A stretch of 43,787 nucleotides of DNA from Candidatus Zixiibacteriota bacterium (GTDB taxonomy: Bacteria; Zixibacteria; MSB-5A5; UBA10806): NCBI GenBank assembly GCA_020344055.1, contig CP070813.1:1064661-1108447 (forward strand), read 5' to 3'. The notes beneath the pieces were generated by a model. That model was not told the DNA's origin, did no database searches, and saw nothing but the letters and a program-made list of their open reading frames with translations. The translations under genes and the position numbers were made by a program. Below, in pieces: positions 34,965-43,769 of the stretch; the stretch's first letter is position 1; every line of letters begins with the position of its first letter.

Positions 34965-36659
34965 TTGAAAAAACTGGTTCTTGCGGCAATTACAATAGTC
35001 GGAATCATGTCGATTGCGATAGCCGGACCGGCTGATGAAGCGCTGGAAAAAGCGCAGGCGTATCTTGAAAAAGGCGATTTTCAGAGCGCCGCCACAGCCG
35101 CCGCCGAGGGGTTGGCGGTCGATCCGGAACACTTCAAACTCCTCAGGATCTCAGGCCAGATACAGCTTGAACTCGGGCAGTACGGACAATCTCTGGAATT
35201 TTTTGAAAAGGCCCTGAGTCAAAAGGGTAAAGATCTCGAAACTCTTTTCGGCGCCGGTATGGCGGCATTGAAAACCGGAGAATATAAAAAGGCTGAGGAA
35301 TATTTTGGACGAGGTCTGGATCGAAAAAAACAAGCCAGATTTTATTACGGCCTGGGCATGGCCCAAACCGAACTCGAAAACTACTCCGAAGCCGATCTTA
35401 ACCTTAGAAAAGCCATTGATAAAGATGAAAACATCGCCGTATACCACCTCGCCCTCGGCGAAGAGAATTACAGGAATAAAGTTTATTCCATAGCCATCAA
35501 TGAATTTAAGAGAGCGATTGATCTCGACTCCACCCTGGAAAAAACCGTTCCCGATCTCTATTACAAGATCGGCGAATCACATCTAAACCTTCAAGACGTA
35601 CTGAATGCCATTAAATATTATAAAATAGGTCTTGAGCTTTTCCCTGACGATGTCACTGCTTGGAAAATGCTGGCCCGCATTTGCGAGGTCTCCGATAAAT
35701 GGGCCGACGCCGTTTTCTGTCTTGAAAACGTCGTCAGAATCGACCCCTCCGACGGAGAATGGCGGTATAAACTCGCCAACGCTTATCTTAAGACCAACAA
35801 CAAGGAAAAGGCGACCGAATCCTATGAGATTGCTATAAGTCTGAACTACAATGTCGCCGAGTCGTACGGCCAGCTGGCCCTGCTTTATGCCGATCTTGAA
35901 AAATATGAAAAGGCCTGGGACGCTTATTCCCGTTATGAAGCGGCTTTCGGCCCTCCTGATAGCACCTTTTACTGGTATGAAAAAGGAAAGGTCGGCATTA
36001 AACTGGGTACCAGAAACATGGCCTTTTTCGATTCCGCCCTGTTTGCCTTCAAGAAAATTATTCAGCTGGACTCAACGTTTTCATCGGCTTATGAATATGC
36101 CGGACTGGCTTACTATTTCAAAAGGCAGTATTCGGGCGCCATTCCCTATTTCAAAAGAAAAATCGAGCTCGATTCCACCAGCGTTAATTCCCTTCGTAAT
36201 CTCGCCTTCTGTTACCTGAAAACCGAGGCCTATACGGAGGCGGCATCCGCTCTTGAAAAAGCGCTGGTCGTAAAGCCCGAAGATATCCAGATGCGTCTGA
36301 TGGTGGGCAAAATTTATACTTTCAATAATAAATCCCTCGACGCCATCAAGCATTTCGAGATTCTAATGAACGACTATGCTGAATCCCTCAACGATTCAGT
36401 CAGATGCGAAATCTACCCGGACCTGGGAAGGAGCTACCTGGCGGACGGAAGATGTTCCAGGGCCACGCCGATCCTGCTCAATGCCGAACGGTGCAATCCC
36501 AACGATATCAGCGTCCTATTGAATATCGCCACCTCCTACCATACCTGTAATCTGATAAAAGAGGCCAACACCTACTATAAGAAGGTACTGAGAATCGATC
36601 CCAACAATAAGGACGCCATAAGAGGGGAAATGGAAACTAGAATTCAGGGCCAGGAATAA
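34965..36659 (+). CDS. Exported TPR-repeat protein
   Basis: 564 residues from TTG 34965, chosen because GGGAGG lies 10 bases upstream and a clean signal peptide starts there (LKKLVLAAITIVGIMSIAIA); ATGs at 34932 and 34947 are possible. The rest is a tandem array of about a dozen TPR units (for example A..YLEKGDFQSAATAAAEGL, ALKTGEYKKAEEYFGRGL, YYFKRQYSGAIPYFKRKI). This is a periplasmic or membrane-facing scaffold rather than an enzyme. It heads an operon with a four-helix protein and ExbB/ExbD/TonB, an arrangement seen for TPR proteins that assist Ton or Tol motors; that role is inferred here from context. Confidence 0.88.
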   Translation: MKKLVLAAITIVGIMSIAIAGPADEALEKAQAYLEKGDFQSAATAAAEGLAVDPEHFKLLRISGQIQLELGQYGQSLEFFEKALSQKGKDLETLFGAGMAALKTGEYKKAEEYFGRGLDRKKQARFYYGLGMAQTELENYSEADLNLRKAIDKDENIAVYHLALGEENYRNKVYSIAINEFKRAIDLDSTLEKTVPDLYYKIGESHLNLQDVLNAIKYYKIGLELFPDDVTAWKMLARICEVSDKWADAVFCLENVVRIDPSDGEWRYKLANAYLKTNNKEKATESYEIAISLNYNVAESYGQLALLYADLEKYEKAWDAYSRYEAAFGPPDSTFYWYEKGKVGIKLGTRNMAFFDSALFAFKKIIQLDSTFSSAYEYAGLAYYFKRQYSGAIPYFKRKIELDSTSVNSLRNLAFCYLKTEAYTEAASALEKALVVKPEDIQMRLMVGKIYTFNNKSLDAIKHFEILMNDYAESLNDSVRCEIYPDLGRSYLADGRCSRATPILLNAERCNPNDISVLLNIATSYHTCNLIKEANTYYKKVLRIDPNNKDAIRGEMETRIQGQE

Positions 36660-36671
36660 CGGAGGAGTCTA

Positions 36672-37364
36672 ATGGGTAAAAAAGAACCCGATCCCGATGC
36701 CATATACAGATATCTCGGTTTTGGAATCAGCCCGGGGAAAATAAAAGAGTTCTGGGAATCCGAAGAAGAAAAGAAGAAATATCTTAAAGAAGTGGAGGCC
36801 CGGGGCGACAGGCCGGCCATCCTCGACCGCGAAGGTTCCATGAAAAACGTGAATCTTATGACCGGCGTCGACAGGATTATTTCCCTGATAGGCGGAGTGA
36901 TTCTCATAATCGCGTTTTTCTTTCCCATTTATTCCATAGATCCTGACGGTAAGGCCATCTCCGGATCGGGCATTTCCTACCTGCTCAACATGCCGTTCAT
37001 CGTACCGTATGCTTTTGCGGGCGGGATCGTAATGATTCTGGCCTTTATTGTTTTCACGTTGATCCTGTTGACCTGCCCCGTGGCGGGAGTCTTGAATATC
37101 CTGGGTTTATTCAATAAAGATAAGGGCGATGAGTATCTGGTCACCGTCAAAAAATACAACCGCTTCACCTATGTTCCCATAATTCTCTATCTCATCCTGT
37201 TTGTCGTGCTGGTAGTCGGCGCCCCTCATCCTTTCGGGTCTCTCGGTATAAGGGCCCTTGGCGATCAACTGGGTTTTGCCGCCATATTCACTCTGACCAG
37301 CTACGGTTTCTGGCTCAATATAGTGGGTCTGCTGTTCGGATTTGCCCAGTCGCGCGGGATCTAA
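36672..37364 (+). CDS. Four-helix membrane protein of the TPR-Ton operon
   Basis: 230 residues. A charged cytosolic head (1-65, including PDAIYRYLGFGISPGKIKEF and KKKYLKEVEARG) is followed by four hydrophobic segments starting near 68, 103, 158 and 200. Two short polar loops and no Cys or enzymatic motif. I do not recognise the family. GGAGGAG precedes the ATG and the gene starts 12 bases after the TPR stop, so co-expression with the motor genes is nearly certain. Confidence 0.8.
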   Translation: MGKKEPDPDAIYRYLGFGISPGKIKEFWESEEEKKKYLKEVEARGDRPAILDREGSMKNVNLMTGVDRIISLIGGVILIIAFFFPIYSIDPDGKAISGSGISYLLNMPFIVPYAFAGGIVMILAFIVFTLILLTCPVAGVLNILGLFNKDKGDEYLVTVKKYNRFTYVPIILYLILFVVLVVGAPHPFGSLGIRALGDQLGFAAIFTLTSYGFWLNIVGLLFGFAQSRGI

Positions 37365-37436
37365 TTTCAACGGGAATTTGTTCTATTAGATGGAAATTGA
37401 AGTTAAAAATAGACCAATTGTAAGGAGGATGTTGAC

Positions 37437-38195
37437 TTGCGTCAGGTAATTTTCGTAACGATTTTGATGGTTGTGTCTTTCGGTGTGGGATTCGGAATAT
37501 GGTTCGGCATTTTCCGCAACGCGCCGGATAGAACGTTGATGCATACAATGTATCAAGGGGGACCCCTTGTTATCGCCTTGATCGCTATGCTGGTTATGCT
37601 TATGGGATTCATTATTGAGCGATCCATCACCCTCTATCACGGTGCTACCGGCAAAGCGTCGGTCCAGTCATTTTTCAAAAAAGTGATTACCGCCCTTCAA
37701 AAGAGCGATTACGAGGGCGCCATCGCGGCCTGCGACAAGCAGAAAGGCACCGTGGCTAATATACTCCGGGCCGGCATCGAGAGGTTTAATGTTGTTAAGG
37801 ATGACGCTTCTCTCAATTTTGAGAAGAAGATCAGCGAAACGCAGAGAGCCATTGAGGAAGCAAACGCTCTTGAGGTTCCCCTGCTCGAAAGAAACCTGAT
37901 CGCGCTCTCGACCATCGCCTCCACCGCCACTATGGTGGGGCTCCTGGGGACAACCATCGGCATGATCAGGGCTTTCGCCGCCACCGGCGATACCGCCACC
38001 GGTGCTATCAACGCCGAACAGCTGGCCATCGGTATTTCGGAGGCGCTGGTGAATACTGCCGGGGGCCTCGCCAACGCCATCATCGGGATCATTTCCTACA
38101 ACTTTTTTGTGAACAAAGTTGACGCTTTCAACTATACCATCGATGAAGCCTCTTATGAGGTTATTCAGCTGCTCAAAGACAAAGAAGGGAAATAG
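37437..38195 (+). CDS. exbB: ExbB/TolQ/MotA family proton-channel protein
   Basis: 252 residues. An N-terminal helix pair (about 5-27 and 40-62) is followed by a cytoplasmic domain with amphipathic helices, then the conserved helices TM2/TM3. ALSTIASTATMVGLLGTTIGMIRAF and EALVNTAGGLANAIIGIISYNFF are the hallmark stretches of the family. It forms the stator pore using the proton gradient, with ExbD. The start is TTG 37437 with AAGGAGGATG upstream; no ATG fits. It is followed two bases after its stop by the first exbD. Confidence 0.92.
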   Translation: MRQVIFVTILMVVSFGVGFGIWFGIFRNAPDRTLMHTMYQGGPLVIALIAMLVMLMGFIIERSITLYHGATGKASVQSFFKKVITALQKSDYEGAIAACDKQKGTVANILRAGIERFNVVKDDASLNFEKKISETQRAIEEANALEVPLLERNLIALSTIASTATMVGLLGTTIGMIRAFAATGDTATGAINAEQLAIGISEALVNTAGGLANAIIGIISYNFFVNKVDAFNYTIDEASYEVIQLLKDKEGK

Positions 38196-38197
38196 AA

Positions 38198-38728
38198 ATG
38201 GCGAGCAAGAAAAGGAGAATAAATATAGCCATCGATATGACCCCTATGGTTGATATCGCCTTTCTCCTTTTGATTTTCTATATGACCACCACTTCATTCA
38301 AACCGCCGGAGAAATTCGAGGTGATATTGCCGTCCTCCGAATCTCAATACAACATGCCGGACGCCGATATTATCAATATTACCGTGAATAAAAACGATGA
38401 GATATTCCTCGAATACGTCATCACAGAAGTTGTTCCCGGCGATACCGTAATAAATAACGTTCTTGTGCCGGCCGGCGATACGACCGTGATCCGGGATTAT
38501 ATCGAGGTTGATACCAGGACCCTGAACGCCGAATTCATCAGGGTACAGGCCAAATTCCTCCGGAAAGGCGGCAATCCGCCCCTGGTCGTAAAGGCGGATA
38601 AGACCGCTCGTTACGGAACCATAAAGAAAATCATGGATACTCTTCAGGATTTAAATATCAACCAATTTTCCCTTATGACCGATAGGGAAAGAAGGGCCGA
38701 GGCTTTGGCTGAAGAGCCGGCCGGTTAA
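38198..38728 (+). CDS. exbD: ExbD/TolR family protein 1
   Basis: 176 residues. A basic N-terminus (KKRRINIAIDMTPMVDIAFLL) enters one transmembrane helix carrying the conserved proton-carrying Asp in MVD. The periplasmic domain (about 50-165) is longer than usual by a loop with two acidic GDT segments, and retains the family PPLVVKADKTARYGTIKKIM motif. AAGGGA lies upstream of the ATG. First of three ExbD paralogues here and the most canonical. Confidence 0.93.
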   Translation: MASKKRRINIAIDMTPMVDIAFLLLIFYMTTTSFKPPEKFEVILPSSESQYNMPDADIINITVNKNDEIFLEYVITEVVPGDTVINNVLVPAGDTTVIRDYIEVDTRTLNAEFIRVQAKFLRKGGNPPLVVKADKTARYGTIKKIMDTLQDLNINQFSLMTDRERRAEALAEEPAG

Positions 38729-38744
38729 AGTGAGGTGATAAAAC

Positions 38745-39347
38745 ATGGCCGGAGTTGATGTCGGCGGAGATAGACCGAAAAAGGGGAAAAAACAGGGGCT
38801 TCGAAGGCCTAAACGAAGGGTCAGCATCCGTATCGATATGACCCCCATGGTCGATATCGCGTTTCTGCTTTTAATATTCTACATGGTAACTACCGTATTT
38901 TCCCGTCCTCTGCGAATGGAGATCTCTCTTCCCCCGAAACCTGAGCCCGGAACCGAACCGCCCACCGTTAAAATCGGGGAAAGCAAGCTTCTTCAAATTT
39001 TCGTGGACAAAAACGATTCGCTCTTTTTCCAGACCGGCGAGGGTATGAAACAGCCGGATAAGATCAATTTTGAGAATCTTTCGAAACTGATCGACGAGAA
39101 AAACAGGAATATCCCGGGGTTTACCATGGTGCTTAAAATGGACCAGGCTGCGTCATACAGTATGATGGTTAACATTATCGATGAGATCCAGAGCGTGGAG
39201 CGGGCTATCAACGCCGAAATCGCGCAAATGAAGACCGTCGACCCCGCGCTTGAGGATTTCTCGGTCAGGTTCAGCCTGCAGGATATGACCGCCTGGGATG
39301 AACACGTACTGGGAATAGTCGCTGAAGGGGGGACCGTAGAATTATGA
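38745..39347 (+). CDS. exbD: ExbD/TolR family protein 2
   Basis: 200 residues. Positively charged head (KKGKKQGLRRPKRRVSIR), then IDMTPMVDIAFLLLIFYMVT with the conserved Asp. The periplasmic part differs from ExbD1: it lacks the KADK motif and instead has LVDKN-style FVDKNDSLFFQTG and a long helix MMVNIIDEIQSVERAINAE. It is a close paralogue of ExbD3 at 40229. GAGGTGATA precedes the ATG. Its stop overlaps the tonB start by four bases. Confidence 0.9.
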   Translation: MAGVDVGGDRPKKGKKQGLRRPKRRVSIRIDMTPMVDIAFLLLIFYMVTTVFSRPLRMEISLPPKPEPGTEPPTVKIGESKLLQIFVDKNDSLFFQTGEGMKQPDKINFENLSKLIDEKNRNIPGFTMVLKMDQAASYSMMVNIIDEIQSVERAINAEIAQMKTVDPALEDFSVRFSLQDMTAWDEHVLGIVAEGGTVEL

Positions 39348-40075
39348 GTACAAGATCCGTTCTGGTCGGCTCTTACGAGCTGAAAAGAATCTATCAACGT
39401 AATATGCTCATCGGTTTCGGCATTGCCGGCGGGGTGCATCTCCTTGTCATAGGCGCCGTCGCCATCATAATGGCCATTAAATCAAGCCAGATTATTGACG
39501 CGCCCTCCGTCGTTATCAGGTCCAAAGCCGAGCTTATCATTCCTCCCTCTATGAGCAAGCCCAAGGAACAGATAAAGGTGGCCACTCCCGAACATGAAAT
39601 CAGGCCTTCGGTAGGGGTGCCGGAACCTGTTCCCGACGAGGAAGCGCCCGAAGAGGTCGAGATCGCCACCCAGGACGACCTGGCCGCCATGGCGCCGGTG
39701 ACGCCTATCGAGGATCTCGAGGATCTCAACGTCGATATGGACGTTGATGGAATCATCGACGAGCTTTTACCGACACCGGATGAGTTTATTCCATATGAGG
39801 AAGCGCCGGTGCAGATTAAAACCGTTAAACCGGAGTACCCGCCCATTGCTCAACGAGCCGGTGTCGAAGGTGTGGTATGGGTCAAGGCGCTGGTGGATAA
39901 GGAGGGCAAAGTCCGCGATGTCATCATCGTAAAGGAATCCGGGGCTAACGCCGGATTCGAGGAGGCCGCCATCGACGCCGCCAAGGCGACAGTATGGAAA
40001 CCGGCTATATCCAATGGCCAGCCCATCGCCCTCTGGGTAACCTATAAGGTGGAATTTGTCCTGAGACAACAGTAA
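39344..40075 (+). CDS. tonB: TonB-family energy transducer 1
   Basis: 243 residues. A 25-residue cytosolic head (SYELKRIYQRNMLIGF), one helix (about 28-47), and a Pro/Glu-rich linker (VPEPVPDEEAPEEVE). The C-terminal TonB domain (about 155-243) has YPPIAQRAGVEGVVWVKALV and GFEEAAIDAAKATVWKPA. It couples the ExbB/ExbD motor to outer-membrane receptors or another envelope client. No TonB-dependent receptor is in the window. ATG overlaps the exbD2 stop; the terminator at 40102-40134 closes this transcript. Confidence 0.93.
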   Translation: MSTRSVLVGSYELKRIYQRNMLIGFGIAGGVHLLVIGAVAIIMAIKSSQIIDAPSVVIRSKAELIIPPSMSKPKEQIKVATPEHEIRPSVGVPEPVPDEEAPEEVEIATQDDLAAMAPVTPIEDLEDLNVDMDVDGIIDELLPTPDEFIPYEEAPVQIKTVKPEYPPIAQRAGVEGVVWVKALVDKEGKVRDVIIVKESGANAGFEEAAIDAAKATVWKPAISNGQPIALWVTYKVEFVLRQQ

Positions 40076-40101
40076 TTCGTTTTAAAATAACAACTTCTAA
40101 G

Positions 40102-40134
40102 CCTCGCGGATCAGATAATTCCGCGAGGTTTTTT
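40102..40134 (+). terminator. Rho-independent terminator between the two Ton modules
   Basis: CCTCGCGGA / TCCGCGAGG (40102-40110 and 40120-40128) followed by six T (40129-40134). It separates TonB1 from the ExbD3-TonB2 pair. Confidence 0.93.
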
Positions 40135-40228
40135 ATATCTTATGGAATAAACCCGGTTTCCCATTCGTAGTCCCTATAGAAAGATCGGAGTAGAAACCGG
40201 TTATCGGAATCGGAGGAGGTGATGATAT

Positions 40229-40819
40229 ATGGCGGGAACCGAAGACAACGAGAGAAAAAACCGGAACGAAACTAGGTGGGGATTGAGACGGCCGCGACGG
40301 CGTGGCAGGGTCCGTATCGATATGACGCCCATGGTCGATATCGCCTTTTTGCTTCTGATCTTCTACATGGTAACTACTGTTTTCTCCCGACCCACTCTCA
40401 TGGAGATTGCGGTACCTCCCAAGGAGGCTGCCCGAGAACCAGAACCGGTGGCGGAATACAGATTGCTGAGATTGTTCGTCGATAAAAACGATTCCTTCTA
40501 TTACCAGATAGGAAAAGGTATGGATCAACCCGAAAAGGTCGATGTCGAAGCGCTCTCCGGAATAATAGATGAGAAAAACCGCAACGTTGACGATCTGGTG
40601 ATGCTTTTGAAACTCGATCAACAATCATCATACTCCTCGATGATTCAGTTGATAGATATTATCCAGAACGTGGAACGGGAGATCAATGCCGAAATCGCCC
40701 TCGCCAGGAAAATTAATTCTGATTTTAATAAAGACGAGTATTCCGTACGCTTCAGCCTGGAGAATATGTCGGCCTATGATGAATATCTATTGGATATGGC
40801 AAATATGGAAAGGAGGTAA
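40229..40819 (+). CDS. exbD: ExbD/TolR family protein 3
   Basis: 196 residues, a paralogue of ExbD2: RRPRRRGRVRIDMTPMVDIA, the same helix (AFLLLIFYMVTTVFSR), FVDKNDSFYYQIG, and the late helix MIQLIDIIQNVEREINAEI. The membrane Asp is retained. It lies beyond a strong terminator, so it needs its own promoter or read-through; I did not find a convincing one in 40135-40228. The ribosome site is excellent (GGAGGAGGTGATGAT). It is paired with TonB2 six bases downstream, a likely partial tandem copy of the ExbD2-TonB1 pair. Confidence 0.9.
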   Translation: MAGTEDNERKNRNETRWGLRRPRRRGRVRIDMTPMVDIAFLLLIFYMVTTVFSRPTLMEIAVPPKEAAREPEPVAEYRLLRLFVDKNDSFYYQIGKGMDQPEKVDVEALSGIIDEKNRNVDDLVMLLKLDQQSSYSSMIQLIDIIQNVEREINAEIALARKINSDFNKDEYSVRFSLENMSAYDEYLLDMANMERR

Positions 40820-40824
40820 CTGCC

Positions 40825-41547
40825 ATGAATACCAGATCTCCGTTATTGGCCTCTTACGGCCTTAAAAGAGCATACCAGCGCAATATGCTGATTGGCTTTA
40901 CCACTGCCGGATTATTGTTCAGTTCAGTATTTGCGCTGGCATCGACCTGGAACAGGGAGTATAAACAATCTATCAATGTCATTATCGATGATTACCCACC
41001 AGATACGCTGGTAGTCTTTCCCCCCTTGCCGCCAACGCCGACCAAAGCAATAAATGTAACAACCGAGCAGCCTCCCGAACCGCCAGAATTCGGTCTGATA
41101 ATAGCTGTAGAGGATTCATTGGCTGAGAAAGCAGGGGAGATACCGACTCAGAATCAAATAGCATCCTGGGTCCCCAATAATCCTGAATTTGACCCCGTTT
41201 ATTACACATCAGAAGCCAATATCGAAAAGGTCCTAGAGTCTTTGCTCCCTCAGCCCGGAGTATTTGTACCGTATGATGAAATGCCGGTGGCTATCAATCA
41301 ACCCACCCCCATTTATCCGCCTCTGGCTCAGAGAGCTGGGATCCAAGGAGTTGTCTGGATCAATGCGCTAGTAGATAAAAACGGTAAAGTGCGAGATGTA
41401 AAAATCTTTAAGGAATCAAATGCCAACGCCGGCTTCGAGGAGGCCGCCATCGAAGCCGCCTATAAGACCACCTGGAAACCGGCCATCGCCAACGGCCAGC
41501 CGATTGCCCTTTGGGTGACCTATAAGGTGGAATTCGTCTTAAAATAG
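40825..41547 (+). CDS. tonB: TonB-family energy transducer 2
   Basis: 240 residues. Head SYGLKRAYQRNMLIGF and C-terminal domain closely follow TonB1 (about 11 differences in the last 63 residues, ending WVTYKVEFVLK), but the linker between them is wholly different and Pro/Thr-rich (FPPLPPTPTKAINVTTEQPP). The middle of the gene is visibly more A/T-rich than the last 110 bases, which match TonB1 closely. AAGGAGGTAA precedes the ATG. Confidence 0.93.
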   Translation: MNTRSPLLASYGLKRAYQRNMLIGFTTAGLLFSSVFALASTWNREYKQSINVIIDDYPPDTLVVFPPLPPTPTKAINVTTEQPPEPPEFGLIIAVEDSLAEKAGEIPTQNQIASWVPNNPEFDPVYYTSEANIEKVLESLLPQPGVFVPYDEMPVAINQPTPIYPPLAQRAGIQGVVWINALVDKNGKVRDVKIFKESNANAGFEEAAIEAAYKTTWKPAIANGQPIALWVTYKVEFVLK

Positions 41548-41573
41548 GATACCCGTTTTCTCTATTGCTAAAT

Positions 41574-41604
41574 CCAGAATCGTATATGAAAAATACGGTT
41601 CTGG
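41574..41604 (+). terminator. Hairpin after the second TonB gene
   Basis: Twelve-base stem CCAGAATCGTAT / ATACGGTTCTGG with one G-T pair, 7-base loop, 26 bases past the stop; the following sequence is only mildly T-rich. Confidence 0.5.
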
Positions 41605-41668
41605 CTTAGTTATACTTATTATTATCATTAAACCGCTTTCTTCTATATCAAAATTTACCAAAAACCTC

Positions 41669-41697
41669 TTGACTGTATGTGGACTAAAAGCCATATT
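41669..41697 (+). promoter_or_regulatory. Probable promoter of the pyrophosphatase gene
   Basis: TTGACT at 41669-41674, a 17-base spacer and CATATT at 41692-41697, about 50 bases before the ATG at 41753. Confidence 0.55.
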
Positions 41698-41752
41698 ACC
41701 CGCCAATATGGCACGTGAAATAATTCACTAAATACGAAGGGAGTTAAACTCA

Positions 41753-43747
41753 ATGGACTTTGGGATTCTCGCTGCAATTCTGGGAGCCGTCGGCATTCTG
41801 TTTGCCATGGTTATTTTTCTCCTTATCAAAAGGCAGAAGGTCGAAGACCCGAAAATGAATGAACTCGCGGAGACTATCCATCGCGGGGCGATGGTATTCC
41901 TTAAAAGGGAATACTCCATCCTGATACCGTTCATTCTGGTGGTATTTCTGCTATTAACCTGGAAAATTCCAGTTCCTTATACCGGCGTCGCGTTCCTCTG
42001 CGGGGCGATTTGTTCCATGCTCGCGGGGTTTTTCGGCATGAGCGCCGCCACCCGCGCCAACGTCCGCACCACCGAAGCCGCCCGCTCTTCCGGCCAATCC
42101 AAGGCTTTGCAGGTGGCCTTTTCCGGCGGCGCGGTCATGGGGATGTCGGTGGCCTCTCTGGGCCTGTTGGGCCTGGGAATTATGTATTACATATTTTTCG
42201 ATCCCTCGAATTTATCCGGCCTTCAGGTTCTAACCGGTTTTTCCATGGGCGCTTCATCGATCGCCCTTTTCGCCCGTGTCGGGGGCGGTATTTATACCAA
42301 ATCGGCCGACGTCGGAGCCGACCTGGTCGGCAAGGTCGAAGCCGGCATTCCGGAAGACGATCCCCGCAATCCCGCCGTCATCGCCGATAATGTCGGTGAT
42401 AACGTGGGAGATGTCGCCGGGATGGGAGCCGACCTGTTCGAATCCTATGTCGGTTCCATAGTTGCCTCCATAGTGCTGGGAGCCGCCATGGTGATGAACG
42501 AGGGAGCCGGAATCGGGTATGTCGCCCTTCCAATCCTTATCGTGACATTCGGTATTGTCGCCTCTATGCTGGGCGTTGCTTCCGTCAAGATATTCTCCGC
42601 CATGAATCCGGCTGCCACTCTGCGAATTGTAACCTATGTGGGGGCCATCCTGATGCTGGTGGCCACATATGTCCTTGTCGGAAAACTGGGAGTCAGCGTG
42701 GGGGTCTTCTGGGCGGTATTATCAGGCTCACTGGCCGGTATTACCCTGGGTCTCTTGACTGAGTATTATACGTCCGCCAAACCGATCAGAAATATCGCCG
42801 AGGCTTCCGAAACCGGCCCCGCCACAAACATTATCACCGGACTGGCGGTCGGTATGGAATCGGTCGCCCTGCCCGTTATCGTGATCTGTATCGCCATCTT
42901 CGTTGGATTCAAGGTCGCCGGTCTTTACGGAATAGGTATCGCCGCGGTCGGCATGCTGGCCACTATCGGGGTCACCATGTCGGTGGACGCTTACGGCCCC
43001 GTCGCCGATAACGCCGGCGGAATTTCCGAGATGTCCGGCCTGGGCCCCGATGTGCGTAAGATTACCGACCGGCTTGATTCGCTGGGCAATACTACTGCGG
43101 CTATCGGCAAGGGTTTCGCCATCGGTTCGGCCGCCCTTACCGCCCTGGCGCTGTTCTCGGCCTATGCCACCGCGGTCGGGCTTCATGAGGAAGGAATAAA
43201 CCTGATTAATTCCAAAACCGTGATCGGCCTTTTCCTCGGCGGCCTGTTGCCGTTTTTAATAGCCGCCATGACCATGACCGCCGTAGGAAAGGCAGCTTTC
43301 GCCATGGTCAAAGAGGTGCGCCGGCAGTTTAAGGAAATCACGGGATTAATGGAGGGTACGGCAAAACCCGATTCCGACCGCTGTGTGGCCATCGCCGCCA
43401 CCTCCGCCATCAAGCAGATGATCATCCCCGGTCTTCTGGCCATTGTCGCCCCCATTCTGGTGGGCTATACTCTGGGCAAAGAAGCTCTCGGCGGCCTGCT
43501 GGCCGGTGCCACTCTTACCGGTGTTATGCTGGCTCTGATGATGGCCAATGCTGGCGGCGCCTGGGATAACGCCAAGAAGTTTATTGAAGGGGGGGCCCAT
43601 GGTGGCAAGGGCAGCGCGCCGCACAAAGCCGCCGTGGTGGGCGATACCGTGGGCGATCCCTTCAAGGATACGTCCGGGCCGTCCATGAATATCCTCATCA
43701 AGCTGATGGCCATCGTTTCTCTGGTGCTGGCACCGCTTTTTAAATAG
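41753..43747 (+). CDS. hppA: Ion-translocating membrane pyrophosphatase
   Basis: 664 residues, about 16 helices, normal for bacterial members. It couples hydrolysis of pyrophosphate to H+ and/or Na+ pumping across the inner membrane. Substrate motifs are complete: [50 protein letters not shown] and the C-terminal [19 protein letters not shown]. The cation-dependence site reads [10 protein letters not shown], with Ala where K+-independent enzymes have Lys, so K+-dependence is predicted; H+ versus Na+ cannot be settled by eye. GGGAG precedes the ATG. A palindrome at the window end follows. Confidence 0.97.
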   Translation: MDFGILAAILGAVGILFAMVIFLLIKRQKVEDPKMNELAETIHRGAMVFLKREYSILIPFILVVFLLLTWKIPVPYTGVAFLCGAICSMLAGFFGMSAATRANVRTTEAARSSGQSKALQVAFSGGAVMGMSVASLGLLGLGIMYYIFFDPSNLSGLQVLTGFSMGASSIALFARVGGGIYTKSADVGADLVGKVEAGIPEDDPRNPAVIADNVGDNVGDVAGMGADLFESYVGSIVASIVLGAAMVMNEGAGIGYVALPILIVTFGIVASMLGVASVKIFSAMNPAATLRIVTYVGAILMLVATYVLVGKLGVSVGVFWAVLSGSLAGITLGLLTEYYTSAKPIRNIAEASETGPATNIITGLAVGMESVALPVIVICIAIFVGFKVAGLYGIGIAAVGMLATIGVTMSVDAYGPVADNAGGISEMSGLGPDVRKITDRLDSLGNTTAAIGKGFAIGSAALTALALFSAYATAVGLHEEGINLINSKTVIGLFLGGLLPFLIAAMTMTAVGKAAFAMVKEVRRQFKEITGLMEGTAKPDSDRCVAIAATSAIKQMIIPGLLAIVAPILVGYTLGKEALGGLLAGATLTGVMLALMMANAGGAWDNAKKFIEGGAHGGKGSAPHKAAVVGDTVGDPFKDTSGPSMNILIKLMAIVSLVLAPLFK

Positions 43748-43769
43748 TACTGGTTATTATTAGTCTGAA

